Shown here one piece after another: positions 34,727 to 42,350 of a stretch of 64,000 nucleotides of DNA (positions are counted from its first letter, which is position 1; each line of letters opens with the position of its first letter). The position numbers were made by a program, and so were the translations under genes. The DNA lies in assembly GCA_029202405.1 (NCBI GenBank), contig CP119312.1, forward strand, positions 687,001 to 751,000, written 5' to 3'. The DNA is from Candidatus Devosia phytovorans (GTDB lineage Bacteria > Pseudomonadota > Alphaproteobacteria > Rhizobiales > Devosiaceae). The notes below the pieces were generated by a model. It saw only the letters and a list, made by a program, of their open reading frames with translations. It did not search any database and was not told the origin of the DNA.

Positions 34727-35512
34727 ATGGCATTGGTTTCCATCGAGAATGTCGACATGCGCTATGGCGGGCCGAGCGGCACGCTGGCGGTCAGCGGGCT
34801 CAACCTGCGGATCGAGCGCGGCGAATTCGTCGCAGTGGTGGGGCCGTCGGGCTGTGGCAAGTCCACGCTGATGAAGCTCACCACCGGGCTGCATATTCCG
34901 CAGAGTGGCACGGTGATCGTGGCCAACCAGGAAGTGACCAAGCCGGTGTCGATCGTGGGCATGGCGTTCCAGAACCCGACCATGCTGCCGTGGCGAACGA
35001 CGCTGGAAAATATCCTGTTGCCGCTGGAGATCGTCGAGCGGCATCGGCACAGGCTGCGGGCCAACAAGGCGGACTATGTGGCCAAGGCAGAAAAGCTTCT
35101 GGAGACGGTCGGGCTCAAGGGCTTTGGCGACAAGTTTCCCTGGCAATTGTCGGGCGGGATGCAGCAGCGGGCGAACCTTTGCCGGGCGCTGATCCACGAG
35201 CCGGAGCTGTTGATGCTGGACGAGCCCTTCGGCGCGCTGGATGCCTTTACCCGCGAAGAGCTGTGGTGCGTGATCCGCGACCTGCATGCCAGCCAGGATG
35301 TGACTATCGTGCTGGTAACGCATGACCTGCGGGAATCGGTGTTCCTCGCCGACAAGGTGGTGGTGATGAGTGCGCGGCCGGGCAAGGTGATTTCCGAACA
35401 TGTGGTGCCCTTCGAGCGGCCGCGGCAGCTCGACATTTTGTACAAGCCGGAATTCAACGACATGGTGCAGGCGCTGCATGGCGAGATCGCAACGGCGAGG
35501 GCGGCAGCATGA
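34727..35512 (+). CDS. ABC transporter ATP-binding protein (taurine/nitrate/NMT1 class)
   Basis: 261 residues. Walker A GPSGCGKST, Q-loop in VGMAFQNPTMLPWRT, signature LSGGMQQRANLCRAL, Walker B LLMLDEPFGALDAFTREEL and the H-loop TIVLVTHDLRESVFLAD. This is the SsuB/TauB-like class that works with NMT1-type receptors. The ATG at 34727 begins the family N-terminus; its stop overlaps the permease start (ATGA). Confidence 0.9.
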   Translation: MALVSIENVDMRYGGPSGTLAVSGLNLRIERGEFVAVVGPSGCGKSTLMKLTTGLHIPQSGTVIVANQEVTKPVSIVGMAFQNPTMLPWRTTLENILLPLEIVERHRHRLRANKADYVAKAEKLLETVGLKGFGDKFPWQLSGGMQQRANLCRALIHEPELLMLDEPFGALDAFTREELWCVIRDLHASQDVTIVLVTHDLRESVFLADKVVVMSARPGKVISEHVVPFERPRQLDILYKPEFNDMVQALHGEIATARAAA

Positions 35513-36330
35513 CCAATGTCGAAAGCGTCATCGCCGATTCCACGCTGCCGCCGCCCCGGGACAGCTTCAAGATCAACTGGCTGCGGCTGGCGCCGCTGCT
35601 CTATACGATCGGGCTGTTCGTGATCTGGGAGATTGGCGTCCGGATTTCGGGCCTGCCGCATACGATCCTGCCGACGCCAAGCCGGATCTTCGAGGCGATC
35701 GTGCAATATTGGTCGCCGATCTGGAAGAATTCGCTGCAGACGCTCTACACGACCGTGTTGGGCTTCATCATCGCGGTGGTGGCGGGGTTGGGGATTGGCC
35801 TTTTCATCGGCTGGTCGAAAACCATCTATGCCGGGCTCTATCCGATCATGATCGGCTTCAATGCCATTCCCAAGGTAGCGCTGGTGCCAATCCTCGTCAT
35901 CTGGTTCGGCATTGGTACGGTGCCGGCGGTTTTGACGGCGTTCCTGATCTCGTTCTTTCCCATCGTGGTCAATGTGGCGACGGGGCTGGCGACGATCGAG
36001 CCGGAGACTGAGGACGTGTTGCGGGCGCTTGGCGCCAAGAAGCTCGACATCATGCTCAAAGTCGGCATTCCGCGTTCGATGCCCTATTTCTTCGGCTCGC
36101 TGAAGGTGGCGATCACGCTGGCTTTTGTCGGCTCGGTGGTGAGCGAGACGGTGGCGTCCAATAACGGGCTGGGCAATATGATGGCCTCGGCGCAGAGCCA
36201 GTTCAATGTGCCGCTGGTGTTTGCCGGGCTGCTGATGCTGGCGATTGAGGGCATCGCCATGTATGCGCTGATGGCCTGGATCGAGAAGCGGATGACCGGC
36301 TGGGCGCACCGCTCGACGATGAGCAATTGA
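35509..36330 (+). CDS. ABC transporter permease (SsuC/TauC-like)
   Basis: 273 residues with six or seven membrane helices. The coupling motif with the ATPase lies in EDVLRALGAKKLDIMLKVGIPRSMPYFF, the usual EAA loop, and KVALVPILVIWFGIG is the conserved mid-protein segment. It completes a receptor-ATPase-permease importer on the + strand and ends 44 bp before the converging HdeD-like gene. Confidence 0.88.
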   Translation: MTNVESVIADSTLPPPRDSFKINWLRLAPLLYTIGLFVIWEIGVRISGLPHTILPTPSRIFEAIVQYWSPIWKNSLQTLYTTVLGFIIAVVAGLGIGLFIGWSKTIYAGLYPIMIGFNAIPKVALVPILVIWFGIGTVPAVLTAFLISFFPIVVNVATGLATIEPETEDVLRALGAKKLDIMLKVGIPRSMPYFFGSLKVAITLAFVGSVVSETVASNNGLGNMMASAQSQFNVPLVFAGLLMLAIEGIAMYALMAWIEKRMTGWAHRSTMSN

Positions 36331-36374
36331 GAGGAAGGCTCGCAGAAGACTTCCGCGGACCCTCGTTCTGACCG

Positions 36375-36944
36375 TCAGGCGGCACGCTTGCGCGTGAAGA
36401 CCAGCCACAGGGCCGAGGCAAGAAAATAGATTGCGCCGAAGGCGGCATAGCCGGCGACGATCGGGATCACCGCAGCGACCGGCTGCTGCGACTGGAGAAT
36501 AAAGAAGCTACCGGCCAAGGCCGATTGGGCGCCGCTGAGGACCATGGCCCATTGTGCACCCGATGACGCCCAGCGGCGCAATGCGGTGCCGAGCTGCAGC
36601 AGGCCCGAGAGCACAGCCCAGGCGCCGAACACGGCAAGCACGGCATTAAGGCCCATGGGCAGTGCCAGGATGACGGCGATGGTCGTGATGAGGCTGACGA
36701 CGATGTTGAGGGCTTGGGTGCGGTTGCGGGCGAGGCCGCCGCTACGGGTGGCGTCCAGATAATTGGCTGCAGCGTCCCAGAGCGGGTAGATCACCAGAAG
36801 CGCCGACCCAAGGGCCGGAATCTGCAGGCCGAGGGCGAAGGCGGTGAGGACCCAGGCGACGGAAACGGCAGCGCGGGTGAAATAATATATGGTCAGCCAG
36901 CTGTTGGCGGCGGGGCGAGGGGCGTCAATCTGAATGCTTGTCAT
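36375..36944 (-). CDS. HdeD/DUF308-like membrane protein
   Basis: 189 residues with six predicted membrane helices and no long soluble domain. The spacing of helices and the GAWAVLSGLLQLGTALRRW segment recall DUF308/HdeD proteins. Function is unknown. The ATG at 36944 follows a CTAC-N6-GTAG dyad that also occurs before the neighbouring TetR gene, so it is probably the regulated target of that repressor. The open frame upstream of this ATG overlaps the TetR gene and is not real. Confidence 0.75.
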   Translation of the reverse strand: MTSIQIDAPRPAANSWLTIYYFTRAAVSVAWVLTAFALGLQIPALGSALLVIYPLWDAAANYLDATRSGGLARNRTQALNIVVSLITTIAVILALPMGLNAVLAVFGAWAVLSGLLQLGTALRRWASSGAQWAMVLSGAQSALAGSFFILQSQQPVAAVIPIVAGYAAFGAIYFLASALWLVFTRKRAA

Positions 36945-36952
36945 TTGGCTAT

Positions 36953-36967
36953 CTACTAGTTGGTAGG
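36953..36967. promoter_or_regulatory. Candidate TetR operator before the HdeD-like gene
   Basis: CTACTAGTTGGTAGG has CTAC and GTAG separated by 6 nt. Read on the other strand it is CCTACCAACTAGTAG, nearly identical to the site before the TetR gene (CCTACCAATAGGTAG). It begins 8 bp before the ATG at 36944. Confidence 0.5.
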
Positions 36968-37002
36968 GTGTTGGGGGAAGTTTGGTGACGTGATTGTATG
37001 GA

Positions 37003-37581
37003 TCAGGCGGTGAGGCGTTGCAGGGTAAGATTGGTGATGGCGGTGAAGAGCGTCGGATCGCCATAGGCGCGGGCTGAAACCATGCCGCCATGCACGGTGG
37101 CCATGAAGGCCTCAGCCTCGATATGGGGTGAGGCTGACAGGCGCATGCTGCCCTGCTCGGCGCCCCGTTCGAAGACGGCGAGCAGCCAAGTGGATAATGA
37201 CTTGAAGTGGAGACGCACCTCTGCTGCAACGGGCTCGGGCAGGGCCGGCAGTTCGGCGGCCAGCAGCGCGCAGATGCAGAAGTCTGCCTTTTCATCGGCC
37301 ACGCAGGCCTGCCAGTAACGGATATAGGCAGAGAGCTGGACGTGCGGGTCGGACGACACCTTGTCGAGGCTGTCCAGGCCGGAAGCCGCATCCGCGCGAT
37401 AGCGGGAGACCAGCGTCCGAACCAGGTCGACCTTGCTGGGAAAGTGATGATGGATGCTCGCCTTGCGAATGCCCACCACTTCAGCGATGTCGGCATAACT
37501 GAAGCCCTCGTAGCCGCGCTTGACGATGAGGGCGCGGGCGCAGGCCAGGATGTCGTCGGCGGTGGACGAGAGATTGCTCAT
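37003..37581 (-). CDS. TetR/AcrR family transcriptional regulator
   Basis: 192 residues. The N-terminal HTH is typical: ILACARALIVKRGYEGFSYADIAEVVGIRKASIHHHFPSKVDLV (residues 11-54 or so). The C-terminal ligand domain is unclassified. It lies 58 bp upstream of the HdeD-like gene on the same strand, and each start has a matching CTAC-N6-GTAG dyad, which implies autoregulation and control of that gene. The inducer is unknown. Confidence 0.88.
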   Translation of the reverse strand: MSNLSSTADDILACARALIVKRGYEGFSYADIAEVVGIRKASIHHHFPSKVDLVRTLVSRYRADAASGLDSLDKVSSDPHVQLSAYIRYWQACVADEKADFCICALLAAELPALPEPVAAEVRLHFKSLSTWLLAVFERGAEQGSMRLSASPHIEAEAFMATVHGGMVSARAYGDPTLFTAITNLTLQRLTA

Positions 37582-37592
37582 GGCATTATCTA

Positions 37593-37608
37593 CCTACCAA
37601 TAGGTAGG
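37593..37608. promoter_or_regulatory. Candidate TetR autoregulatory operator
   Basis: CCTACC (37593-37598) and GGTAGG (37603-37608) form a perfect inverted repeat with a 4-nt spacer, 11 bp upstream of the TetR ATG at 37581. Confidence 0.55.
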
Positions 37609-37653
37609 GACGTCAAGTGGCTGTTGACGTCCGGTGAGCTGACGCTATTCCTC

Positions 37654-37834
37654 GGTAGCGGGTAGCGGGTAGCGGGTAGCGGGTAGCGGGTAGCGGGTAG
37701 CGGGTAGCGGGTAGCGGGTAGCGGGTAGCGGGTAGCGGGTAGCGGGTAGCGGGTAGCGGGTAGCGGGTAGCGGGTAGCGGGTAGCGGGTAGCGGGTAGCG
37801 GGTAGCGGGTAGCGGGTAGCGGGTAGCGGGTAGC
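37654..37834. repeat. Heptanucleotide tandem repeat (GGGTAGC), about 25 copies
   Basis: An uninterrupted array of the 7-bp unit GGGTAGC: one 6-bp partial copy and 25 full copies over 181 bp, with no variation that I can see. It occupies most of the gap 37582-37896 between the TetR and MarR genes. Because 7 is not a multiple of 3, any frame through it repeats as LPATRYP; I regard that open frame as an artefact. Such arrays change length by slippage. No gene is otherwise visible in this gap. Confidence 0.95.
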
Positions 37835-37896
37835 AAGGTGCGGCGCGTTGGTCGTTGGTTGGATTCCGGCGGGCGGCAGTTTGAAGGCTTGGGCTC

Positions 37897-38415
37897 CTAG
37901 AGCCCGTTCGTCAGGTTGAGGCGATCGAGCGTTGCCCTGTCCGACGGCTCGACCATGCCGACGAGGAACCTTGTGACGATGCGGCGGGAATCGGCGGGCA
38001 GGGCGGCGATGGCGGCGTTGATGCGGCTGGCTTGCGTGACGGAGAGGGCGGCGAAGAACTGGCGGCCCTTGTCGGTGGCATGCAGCAGGCGCTGGCGCCG
38101 GTCGGCGTGGCCGGTCTTTTGCTCGATATAGCCATTGTCGATAAGCTGGCGCAGCACGCGGGCGAGGCTCTGCTTGGTGATCTTCAAAATATCGAGAAGA
38201 TCGGCGACCGGCATGCCGGGGCGCAGGTTGACGAAATAGAGCACACGATGGTGCGCGCGACCGAAATCCTGGCGCTCGAGCTGGGCGTCGGCGTCACCGG
38301 TGAAATCGCGATAAGCGAAGAAAAACAAGCCCATGATGTCGAGGGGGAGCGAGTCCCCGCCCGGTGGCAGAGAATTTATGTCAGCAATGTTGACATTTTT
38401 TAGGGTAACTGCCAT
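37897..38415 (-). CDS. MarR family transcriptional regulator
   Basis: About 172 residues with a winged helix: FGRAHHRVLYFVNLRPGMPVADLLDILKITKQSLARVLRQLIDNGYI, then the wing TGHADRRQRLLHATDKGRQF. It is divergent from ilvE. The start is uncertain: the ATG at 38415 would put an ATGTCA-N7-TGACAT dyad inside the first 13 codons, whereas the ATG at 38334 would leave the dyad upstream but lose part of the N-terminus. A likely role is control of itself and perhaps of ilvE. Confidence 0.8.
   Translation of the reverse strand: MAVTLKNVNIADINSLPPGGDSLPLDIMGLFFFAYRDFTGDADAQLERQDFGRAHHRVLYFVNLRPGMPVADLLDILKITKQSLARVLRQLIDNGYIEQKTGHADRRQRLLHATDKGRQFFAALSVTQASRINAAIAALPADSRRIVTRFLVGMVEPSDRATLDRLNLTNGL
38378..38396. 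promoter_or_regulatory. Candidate MarR operator and ilvE -35 element
   Basis: ATGTCA and TGACAT form a perfect inverted repeat with a 7-nt spacer. The right half provides TTGACA (38390-38395), a consensus -35 hexamer on the + strand, pointing at ilvE; a matching -10 is not clear. The regulator bound here could block ilvE transcription. Confidence 0.45.
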
Positions 38416-38551
38416 TGTCTTCCTATCAGGACGCCGTTCAATCTTATCCCCCAGCCTTTGTGGTTTGCCAAGGCCTTGGGCCTGGGGCATGATCGGCGCC
38501 AAATCGGGCGACCGTCAAAGACGGCGCCCACAATATTGGCGGGAGAGAACT

Positions 38552-39442
38552 ATGTCAGGCGTGCCGATGGACCAGCGTGATGGCTGGATCTGGTTTGATG
38601 GCGAATTCAAACCGTGGAAGGACGCAAAGATTCACGTGCTGACGCACGGGCTGCACTATGCGAGCTCGGTATTTGAGGGCGAGCGCGCCTATGGCGGCGA
38701 AATCTTCAAGTCGCGCGAACATACCGAGCGGCTGATCCGTTCGGGCAAGACGCTGGATTTCACGATTCCCTGGTCGGTCGAGCAGATCGAGGAAGCCAAG
38801 CGCGCGGTGCTGGAAAAGAACGGCCTGGTCGATGCCTATGTGCGTCCCGTGGCCTGGCGCGGTTCGGAAGAACTGAGCGTGCCGGCGCGCAACAATACGG
38901 TGCATCTGGCGATCGCCGCCTGGGTGTGGCCGAGCTATTTCTCGGTCGAGGAAAAGCTCAAGGGCATTCGTCTCGAGTGGAGCAAGTGGAAGCGTCCGAG
39001 CCCGGAGACCATTCCGTCTTCGGCCAAGGCTGCGGGTCTTTACATGATCTGCACGCTGTCCAAGGACGCGGCCATGGCCAATGGCTATGCCGATGCGCTG
39101 ATGCTGGACTATCGCGGCTATGTTGCGGAAGCCACCGGCGCCAACGTGTTCTTCATCAAGGGCAAGGAAATCACCACGCCGACGCCGGATTGCTTCCTCA
39201 ACGGCATCACAAGGCAGACGCTGATCGATCTGGCCAAGCGCAATGGCTACACGGTGACCGAGCGCCACATCATGCCCGAAGAGCTGAGCCAGTTCGACGA
39301 GTGCTTCCTCACCGGCACGGCCGCAGAGGTGACCCCGGTCAGCGAGATCGGCGAGTATCGTTTCACGCCGAGCGAAGGTTGCCGGACGCTGATCGATGCG
39401 TATAGCGCCGAAGTACAGCCCAAGCGTGCTGCGGCTGAATAA
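38552..39442 (+). CDS. ilvE: Branched-chain amino acid aminotransferase
   Basis: Transfers amino groups between glutamate and the branched-chain 2-oxo acids in the last step of Leu, Ile and Val synthesis. 296 residues of PLP fold type IV: LTHGLHYASSVFEGERAYGG near the N-terminus, PSSAKAAGLYMICTLSK (with the PLP lysine) and YVAEATGANVFFIKG, then FLNGITRQTLIDLAK. The ATG at 38552 is preceded by GGGAGAG; the long frame further upstream is not supported. It is followed by a strong terminator. Confidence 0.93.
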   Translation: MSGVPMDQRDGWIWFDGEFKPWKDAKIHVLTHGLHYASSVFEGERAYGGEIFKSREHTERLIRSGKTLDFTIPWSVEQIEEAKRAVLEKNGLVDAYVRPVAWRGSEELSVPARNNTVHLAIAAWVWPSYFSVEEKLKGIRLEWSKWKRPSPETIPSSAKAAGLYMICTLSKDAAMANGYADALMLDYRGYVAEATGANVFFIKGKEITTPTPDCFLNGITRQTLIDLAKRNGYTVTERHIMPEELSQFDECFLTGTAAEVTPVSEIGEYRFTPSEGCRTLIDAYSAEVQPKRAAAE

Positions 39443-39459
39443 GGCTGAATCAAATGATG

Positions 39460-39489
39460 AAAAAGCCGGGCCAAGTGCCCGGCTTTTTT
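39460..39489 (+). terminator. Rho-independent terminator of ilvE
   Basis: AAAAAGCCGGGC and GCCCGGCTTTTTT form a perfect stem around CAAGT with a terminal T-run. The A-tract on the left arm would let it also stop transcription from the other side. Confidence 0.9.
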
Positions 39490-39509
39490 GTTGAACATCG
39501 TGCCACGCG

Positions 39510-39624
39510 CTCGTGGTTCGAGGCTTTGCTGCGCAAAGCACCTCACCATGAGGGCTGTTGGAACATTCGGCTCTCAGTAGCCCTCATGGTGAGGTGCGAG
39601 CTCTCGCGAGCCTCGAACCACGAG
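39510..39624. repeat. Palindromic repeat family A, two copies head to head
   Basis: Copy 2 (39510-39554) reads in the + orientation and copy 3 (39581-39624) is its inverted counterpart, separated by 26 bp. Both match the copy at 653-697. The pair makes a long imperfect inverted repeat between the ilvE terminator and the end of moaE. Confidence 0.85.
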
Positions 39625-39633
39625 GGCGTGACA

Positions 39634-40080
39634 CTATTCCCAGCGCGCCCTGGCGATATCGTCCGCCTCTTTCGCTTCCACCCAATGGGTGCCCGCGGCA
39701 TCGGTTTCCTGTTTCCAGAAGGGGGCGTCGGTCTTGAGGTAGTCCATCAGGAATTGGGCGCCCTTGAAGGCAGCGTCGCGATGGGGGGAGAGGGTCATGA
39801 CCTGGACGATGGGCTCGCCCGGACCGAGCGTGCCATAGCGGTGGATGACCGTGGCGGCGAGCAGACCGAAGCGGGTGGCCGCCTGTTCCACGATAGCGGT
39901 AAGCTGGTTGATGGCGAGGTCCGGATAGCATTCGAGCGTCAGCGAGACGATCGGTGCATCGGGCTGGCTGCGGACCACGCCAGTGAAGGTGACGGCGGCG
40001 CCAGCGCCCTTGCCTGCAGCGAGGAAGGCATTGGTTTCGGCACCGGGGTCGAAGGGGGCGGTGGTGACCCGGACGCTCAT
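39634..40080 (-). CDS. moaE: Molybdopterin synthase catalytic subunit MoaE
   Basis: With MoaD converts cyclic pyranopterin monophosphate to molybdopterin by adding two sulfurs. 148 residues: GAAVTFTGVVR, LTLECYPDLA, VIHRYGTLGPGEPIVQVMTLSPHRDAAF and the active-site region MDYLKTDAPFWKQE. I chose ATG 40080; a TTG at 40086 is in frame. It follows moaD at once. Confidence 0.92.
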   Translation of the reverse strand: MSVRVTTAPFDPGAETNAFLAAGKGAGAAVTFTGVVRSQPDAPIVSLTLECYPDLAINQLTAIVEQAATRFGLLAATVIHRYGTLGPGEPIVQVMTLSPHRDAAFKGAQFLMDYLKTDAPFWKQETDAAGTHWVEAKEADDIARARWE

Positions 40081-40082
40081 GC

Positions 40083-40334
40083 TCAACCGCCGGTCATCGG
40101 GGGGAAGAGGGCGACGGTCTGGGCGCCGATGATCGAGGTTTCCGGCCGGGCCAGTTTCGCGTCGACGGCGGCGCGGATCAGCGCACGCTTTTCGGCGGCA
40201 TGGGCAAAGGCCTCGTCACGGCTAGCGAGATAGTCGATGAGGTCGGCGACGGTCACCACTTCGGGCGGCAGGGTGAGTTCTTCCTCACCGCGGTTGAGGC
40301 GTTCGCGCAGCCAGGCAAAATAGAGGATTTTCAC
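40083..40334 (-). CDS. moaD: Molybdopterin synthase sulfur carrier subunit MoaD
   Basis: An 83-residue ubiquitin-like protein whose C-terminal Gly-Gly (VALFPPMTGG) is thiocarboxylated to carry sulfur to MoaE. The N-terminus MKILYFAWLRERL is typical. Its ATG overlaps the pgsA stop by four bases and its stop adjoins moaE, so pgsA, moaD and moaE form one coupled unit. Confidence 0.92.
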   Translation of the reverse strand: MKILYFAWLRERLNRGEEELTLPPEVVTVADLIDYLASRDEAFAHAAEKRALIRAAVDAKLARPETSIIGAQTVALFPPMTGG

Positions 40335-40897
40335 GGCTGGTCAGCAACGAGATGCGGCCAGCTGGCGCGCAGGTATTGAAAGCCGGTCCATAGCGTCAAC
40401 AGGCCGGCGGCCCAGAGCAGGATGTCGCTCGGGATGGCCAGCGCGGGCACGACGCCTTCGAGCAGGATCACGGCGAGAGCCACCAGCTGCAGCGTGGTCT
40501 TCCACTTGGCCAGCCAGCTGACCGGGAGGACGACCTTGGTATTGCCGAGGAATTCGCGCAGGCCGGAGATGAAGAATTCGCGGAAGAGGATGGCGCAGAC
40601 CGGGATCATGTCCCAGCCGGAAAGGCTGCCCTGCCAGGCCAGCGCGGTGATCAGAATGCCGACGAGGAGCTTGTCGGCGATGGGGTCGAGCATGCGGCCT
40701 AGGGGCGAATACTGGTTCCAGGCGCGGGCGAGATAGCCATCGAGCCAGTCGCTGGCGGCGGCGAGGATGTAGATCACCAGCGCGATGATGCGCAGGGTCG
40801 GGTCGCCCTGCATGACGAGCCAGACGACCGGGAAGATCGCTAGGATCCGGGCGATGGTGATGATGTTGGGGACGAGGAAAAGCGGGTTTCTGGCCAT
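40331..40897 (-). CDS. pgsA: CDP-diacylglycerol-glycerol-3-phosphate 3-phosphatidyltransferase
   Basis: Makes phosphatidylglycerol phosphate, the first committed step to phosphatidylglycerol and cardiolipin, in the inner membrane. 188 residues with the complete CDP-alcohol phosphatidyltransferase motif DG-x2-AR-x8-G-x3-D-x3-D in DWLDGYLARAWNQYSPLGRMLDPIAD, plus several membrane helices. It is the first gene of the pgsA-moaD-moaE unit, a grouping also seen in rhizobia. Confidence 0.93.
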   Translation of the reverse strand: MARNPLFLVPNIITIARILAIFPVVWLVMQGDPTLRIIALVIYILAAASDWLDGYLARAWNQYSPLGRMLDPIADKLLVGILITALAWQGSLSGWDMIPVCAILFREFFISGLREFLGNTKVVLPVSWLAKWKTTLQLVALAVILLEGVVPALAIPSDILLWAAGLLTLWTGFQYLRASWPHLVADQP

Positions 40898-40962
40898 GGG
40901 GGGAGAGAACAGGAATGGCGGGGAGGGGTCAAGAGAGACGGCGAAGATGAGTCCTCGTTGGG

Positions 40963-41079
40963 ATACCCCCTCCTAGCCTCCCCCTGATAAGGAGAGGGAC
41001 AGATCGGGTGCTGCGCAACATCTTGCCCCACTCACCGTGCCGTTCCTCCCCTTTTCAGGGGGAGGTTAGGTGGGGGTAT
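40963..41079. repeat. Long imperfect inverted repeat, family B
   Basis: The left arm (ATACCCCCTCCTAGCCTCCC, from 40963) and the right arm (ending at 41079) are imperfect inverted copies that differ at only a few positions over about 30 bp, enclosing an inner segment of about 60 bp. The same CCTAACCTCCCCC module occurs at 34651. It lies between the aroG stop and pgsA. It is MITE- or REP-like with no coding capacity. Confidence 0.7.
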
Positions 41080-41085
41080 TCTTTC

Positions 41086-42162
41086 TTATGCCACAGCCTG
41101 GTTGGTGGCAGCGCGGCGTGCGGTGACGGATTGAGCCAAGGCTTCAAGCGCCGTGACCGTTGTTTCCCAGTCGATGCAGCCGTCGGTGATGGACTGGCCG
41201 TAGGTCAGCGGCTGGCCTTCGACGAGGTCCTGACGGCCGGCGACCAAGTTGGATTCGACCATGACGCCGATGATGCGCTTGTCGCCGGCGGCGAGCTGAT
41301 TGCCAATATCGGCAAGGACCAGTGGCTGGTTTTCCGGGTTTTTCGACGAGTTGGCGTGGCTGGCATCGACCATGATGGTGGGGGCGATACCGGCTTTTTC
41401 GGCAGCCTTGGCCGCAGCGTCGACGCTTGCTGCGTCATAATTGGTGGCCTTGCTGCCGCCGCGCAGGATGATGTGGCAGTCTTCGTTGCCGGTGGTGGCG
41501 GCGATGGCCGAGCGGCCGTCCTTGGTGACGGCGAGGAAATGGTGCGGCTGGCTGGCAGAGCTCACCGCATCAAGCGCGATCTTGACATTGCCGTCGGTGC
41601 CGTTCTTGAAGCCAACCGGGCAGGAGAGGCCGGAGGCCAGTTCGCGATGGATCTGGCTCTCGGTGGTGCGGGCACCGATCGCAGCCCAGGAGACGAGGTC
41701 GGCAATGTATTGCGGCGTCGTCATGTCGAGGAATTCGCAGGCGGCGGGCAGGCCGAGATTGTTGATCTCGAGCAGCAGGGCGCGCGCGGTGTGGAGGCCC
41801 GTGTCGATCTGGAAGCTGCCATCAAGATTGGGATCGTTGATCAGGCCCTTCCAGCCGACCGTGGTGCGCGGCTTTTCGAAGTAGACGCGCATGATGATTT
41901 CGAGGCGATCGCCGAGGGTTTCGCGCAGGGCGACGAGACGCTTGGCATAATCGATGGCGGCGACGGGGTCGTGGATGGAGCAGGGGCCAACCACGACGGC
42001 AAGGCGGTCGTCACCGCCCGTCAGGATGTTATGGAAATCGTGGCGGGCAGAGAGGACCGTCCTGGTGGCGGCATCGGTGCGCGGATGCTGTCGCATCACC
42101 TCGATAGGCGTGGTCAGCGGTTTGATTTCGGTGATGCGAAGGTCGTCGGTGGATTTGAGCAT
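41086..42162 (-). CDS. aroG: 3-deoxy-7-phosphoheptulonate synthase (class I DAHP synthase)
   Basis: Condenses phosphoenolpyruvate and erythrose-4-phosphate, the first step of aromatic amino acid synthesis. 358 residues of the AroF/G/H type: VVGPCSIHDPVAAIDYAKRL, RVYFEKPRTTVGWKGL, GARTTESQIHRELASGLSCPVGFKNGTDG and the metal-ligand region MVDASHANSSKN. Which effector inhibits it cannot be told. ATG 42162 has GAGGA 8 nt upstream; an in-frame ATG at 42204 overlaps the attenuator. The gene is preceded by a complete aromatic attenuator. Confidence 0.94.
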   Translation of the reverse strand: MLKSTDDLRITEIKPLTTPIEVMRQHPRTDAATRTVLSARHDFHNILTGGDDRLAVVVGPCSIHDPVAAIDYAKRLVALRETLGDRLEIIMRVYFEKPRTTVGWKGLINDPNLDGSFQIDTGLHTARALLLEINNLGLPAACEFLDMTTPQYIADLVSWAAIGARTTESQIHRELASGLSCPVGFKNGTDGNVKIALDAVSSASQPHHFLAVTKDGRSAIAATTGNEDCHIILRGGSKATNYDAASVDAAAKAAEKAGIAPTIMVDASHANSSKNPENQPLVLADIGNQLAAGDKRIIGVMVESNLVAGRQDLVEGQPLTYGQSITDGCIDWETTVTALEALAQSVTARRAATNQAVA

Positions 42163-42202
42163 TTTCGGTGTCCTCGGAGGTTTTCTGGGGTTCGAGGGGC
42201 AC

Positions 42203-42230
42203 AAAAAAACCGCCTCGAAAGTTCGGGCGG
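42203..42230 (-). terminator. Attenuator terminator of the aroG leader
   Basis: On the minus strand CCGCCCGAA and the complementary TTCGAGGCGG form a stem, followed by TTTTTTT. The arm at 42226-42230 also lies in a second pairing: AGCCCACCGCC (42226-42236) is complementary to GGCGGAGGCT (42281-42290), giving an antiterminator that excludes this stem. It ends 40 nt before the aroG start. Confidence 0.8.
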
Positions 42231-42262
42231 TGGGCTTCGGGTTTGGTCGTATCTTGTCAGGA

Positions 42263-42343
42263 TCAGATCAAGCGCGCGTCAGCCTCCGCCGGGAGCGGAT
42301 AGCTAAAGTACCAAAACGAAAAGGTGGCGGCGGAGCGGATCAT
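42263..42343 (-). CDS. Aromatic leader peptide of the aroG attenuator
   Basis: A 26-codon frame starting ATG at 42343 and stopping TGA at 42263. The peptide begins MIRSAATFSFWYFSYPLP: Phe8, Phe10, Trp11, Tyr12, Phe13 and Tyr15 cluster just before the antiterminator arm at 42281-42290, which lies inside the frame. A ribosome stalled for lack of aromatic aminoacyl-tRNA would leave that arm free to pair; one that reaches the stop would cover it. No ribosome-binding site precedes it; its -10 element lies 7 nt upstream, so the mRNA is probably leaderless, as known for trpL of Sinorhizobium. Confidence 0.85.
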   Translation of the reverse strand: MIRSAATFSFWYFSYPLPAEADARLI

Positions 42344-42350
42344 GGGGAAT

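Noticed and set aside
37645..37836. A 63-residue frame repeating LPATRYP
   Set aside because: It is only the translation of the GGGTAGC heptamer array and has no ribosome-binding site or homology.
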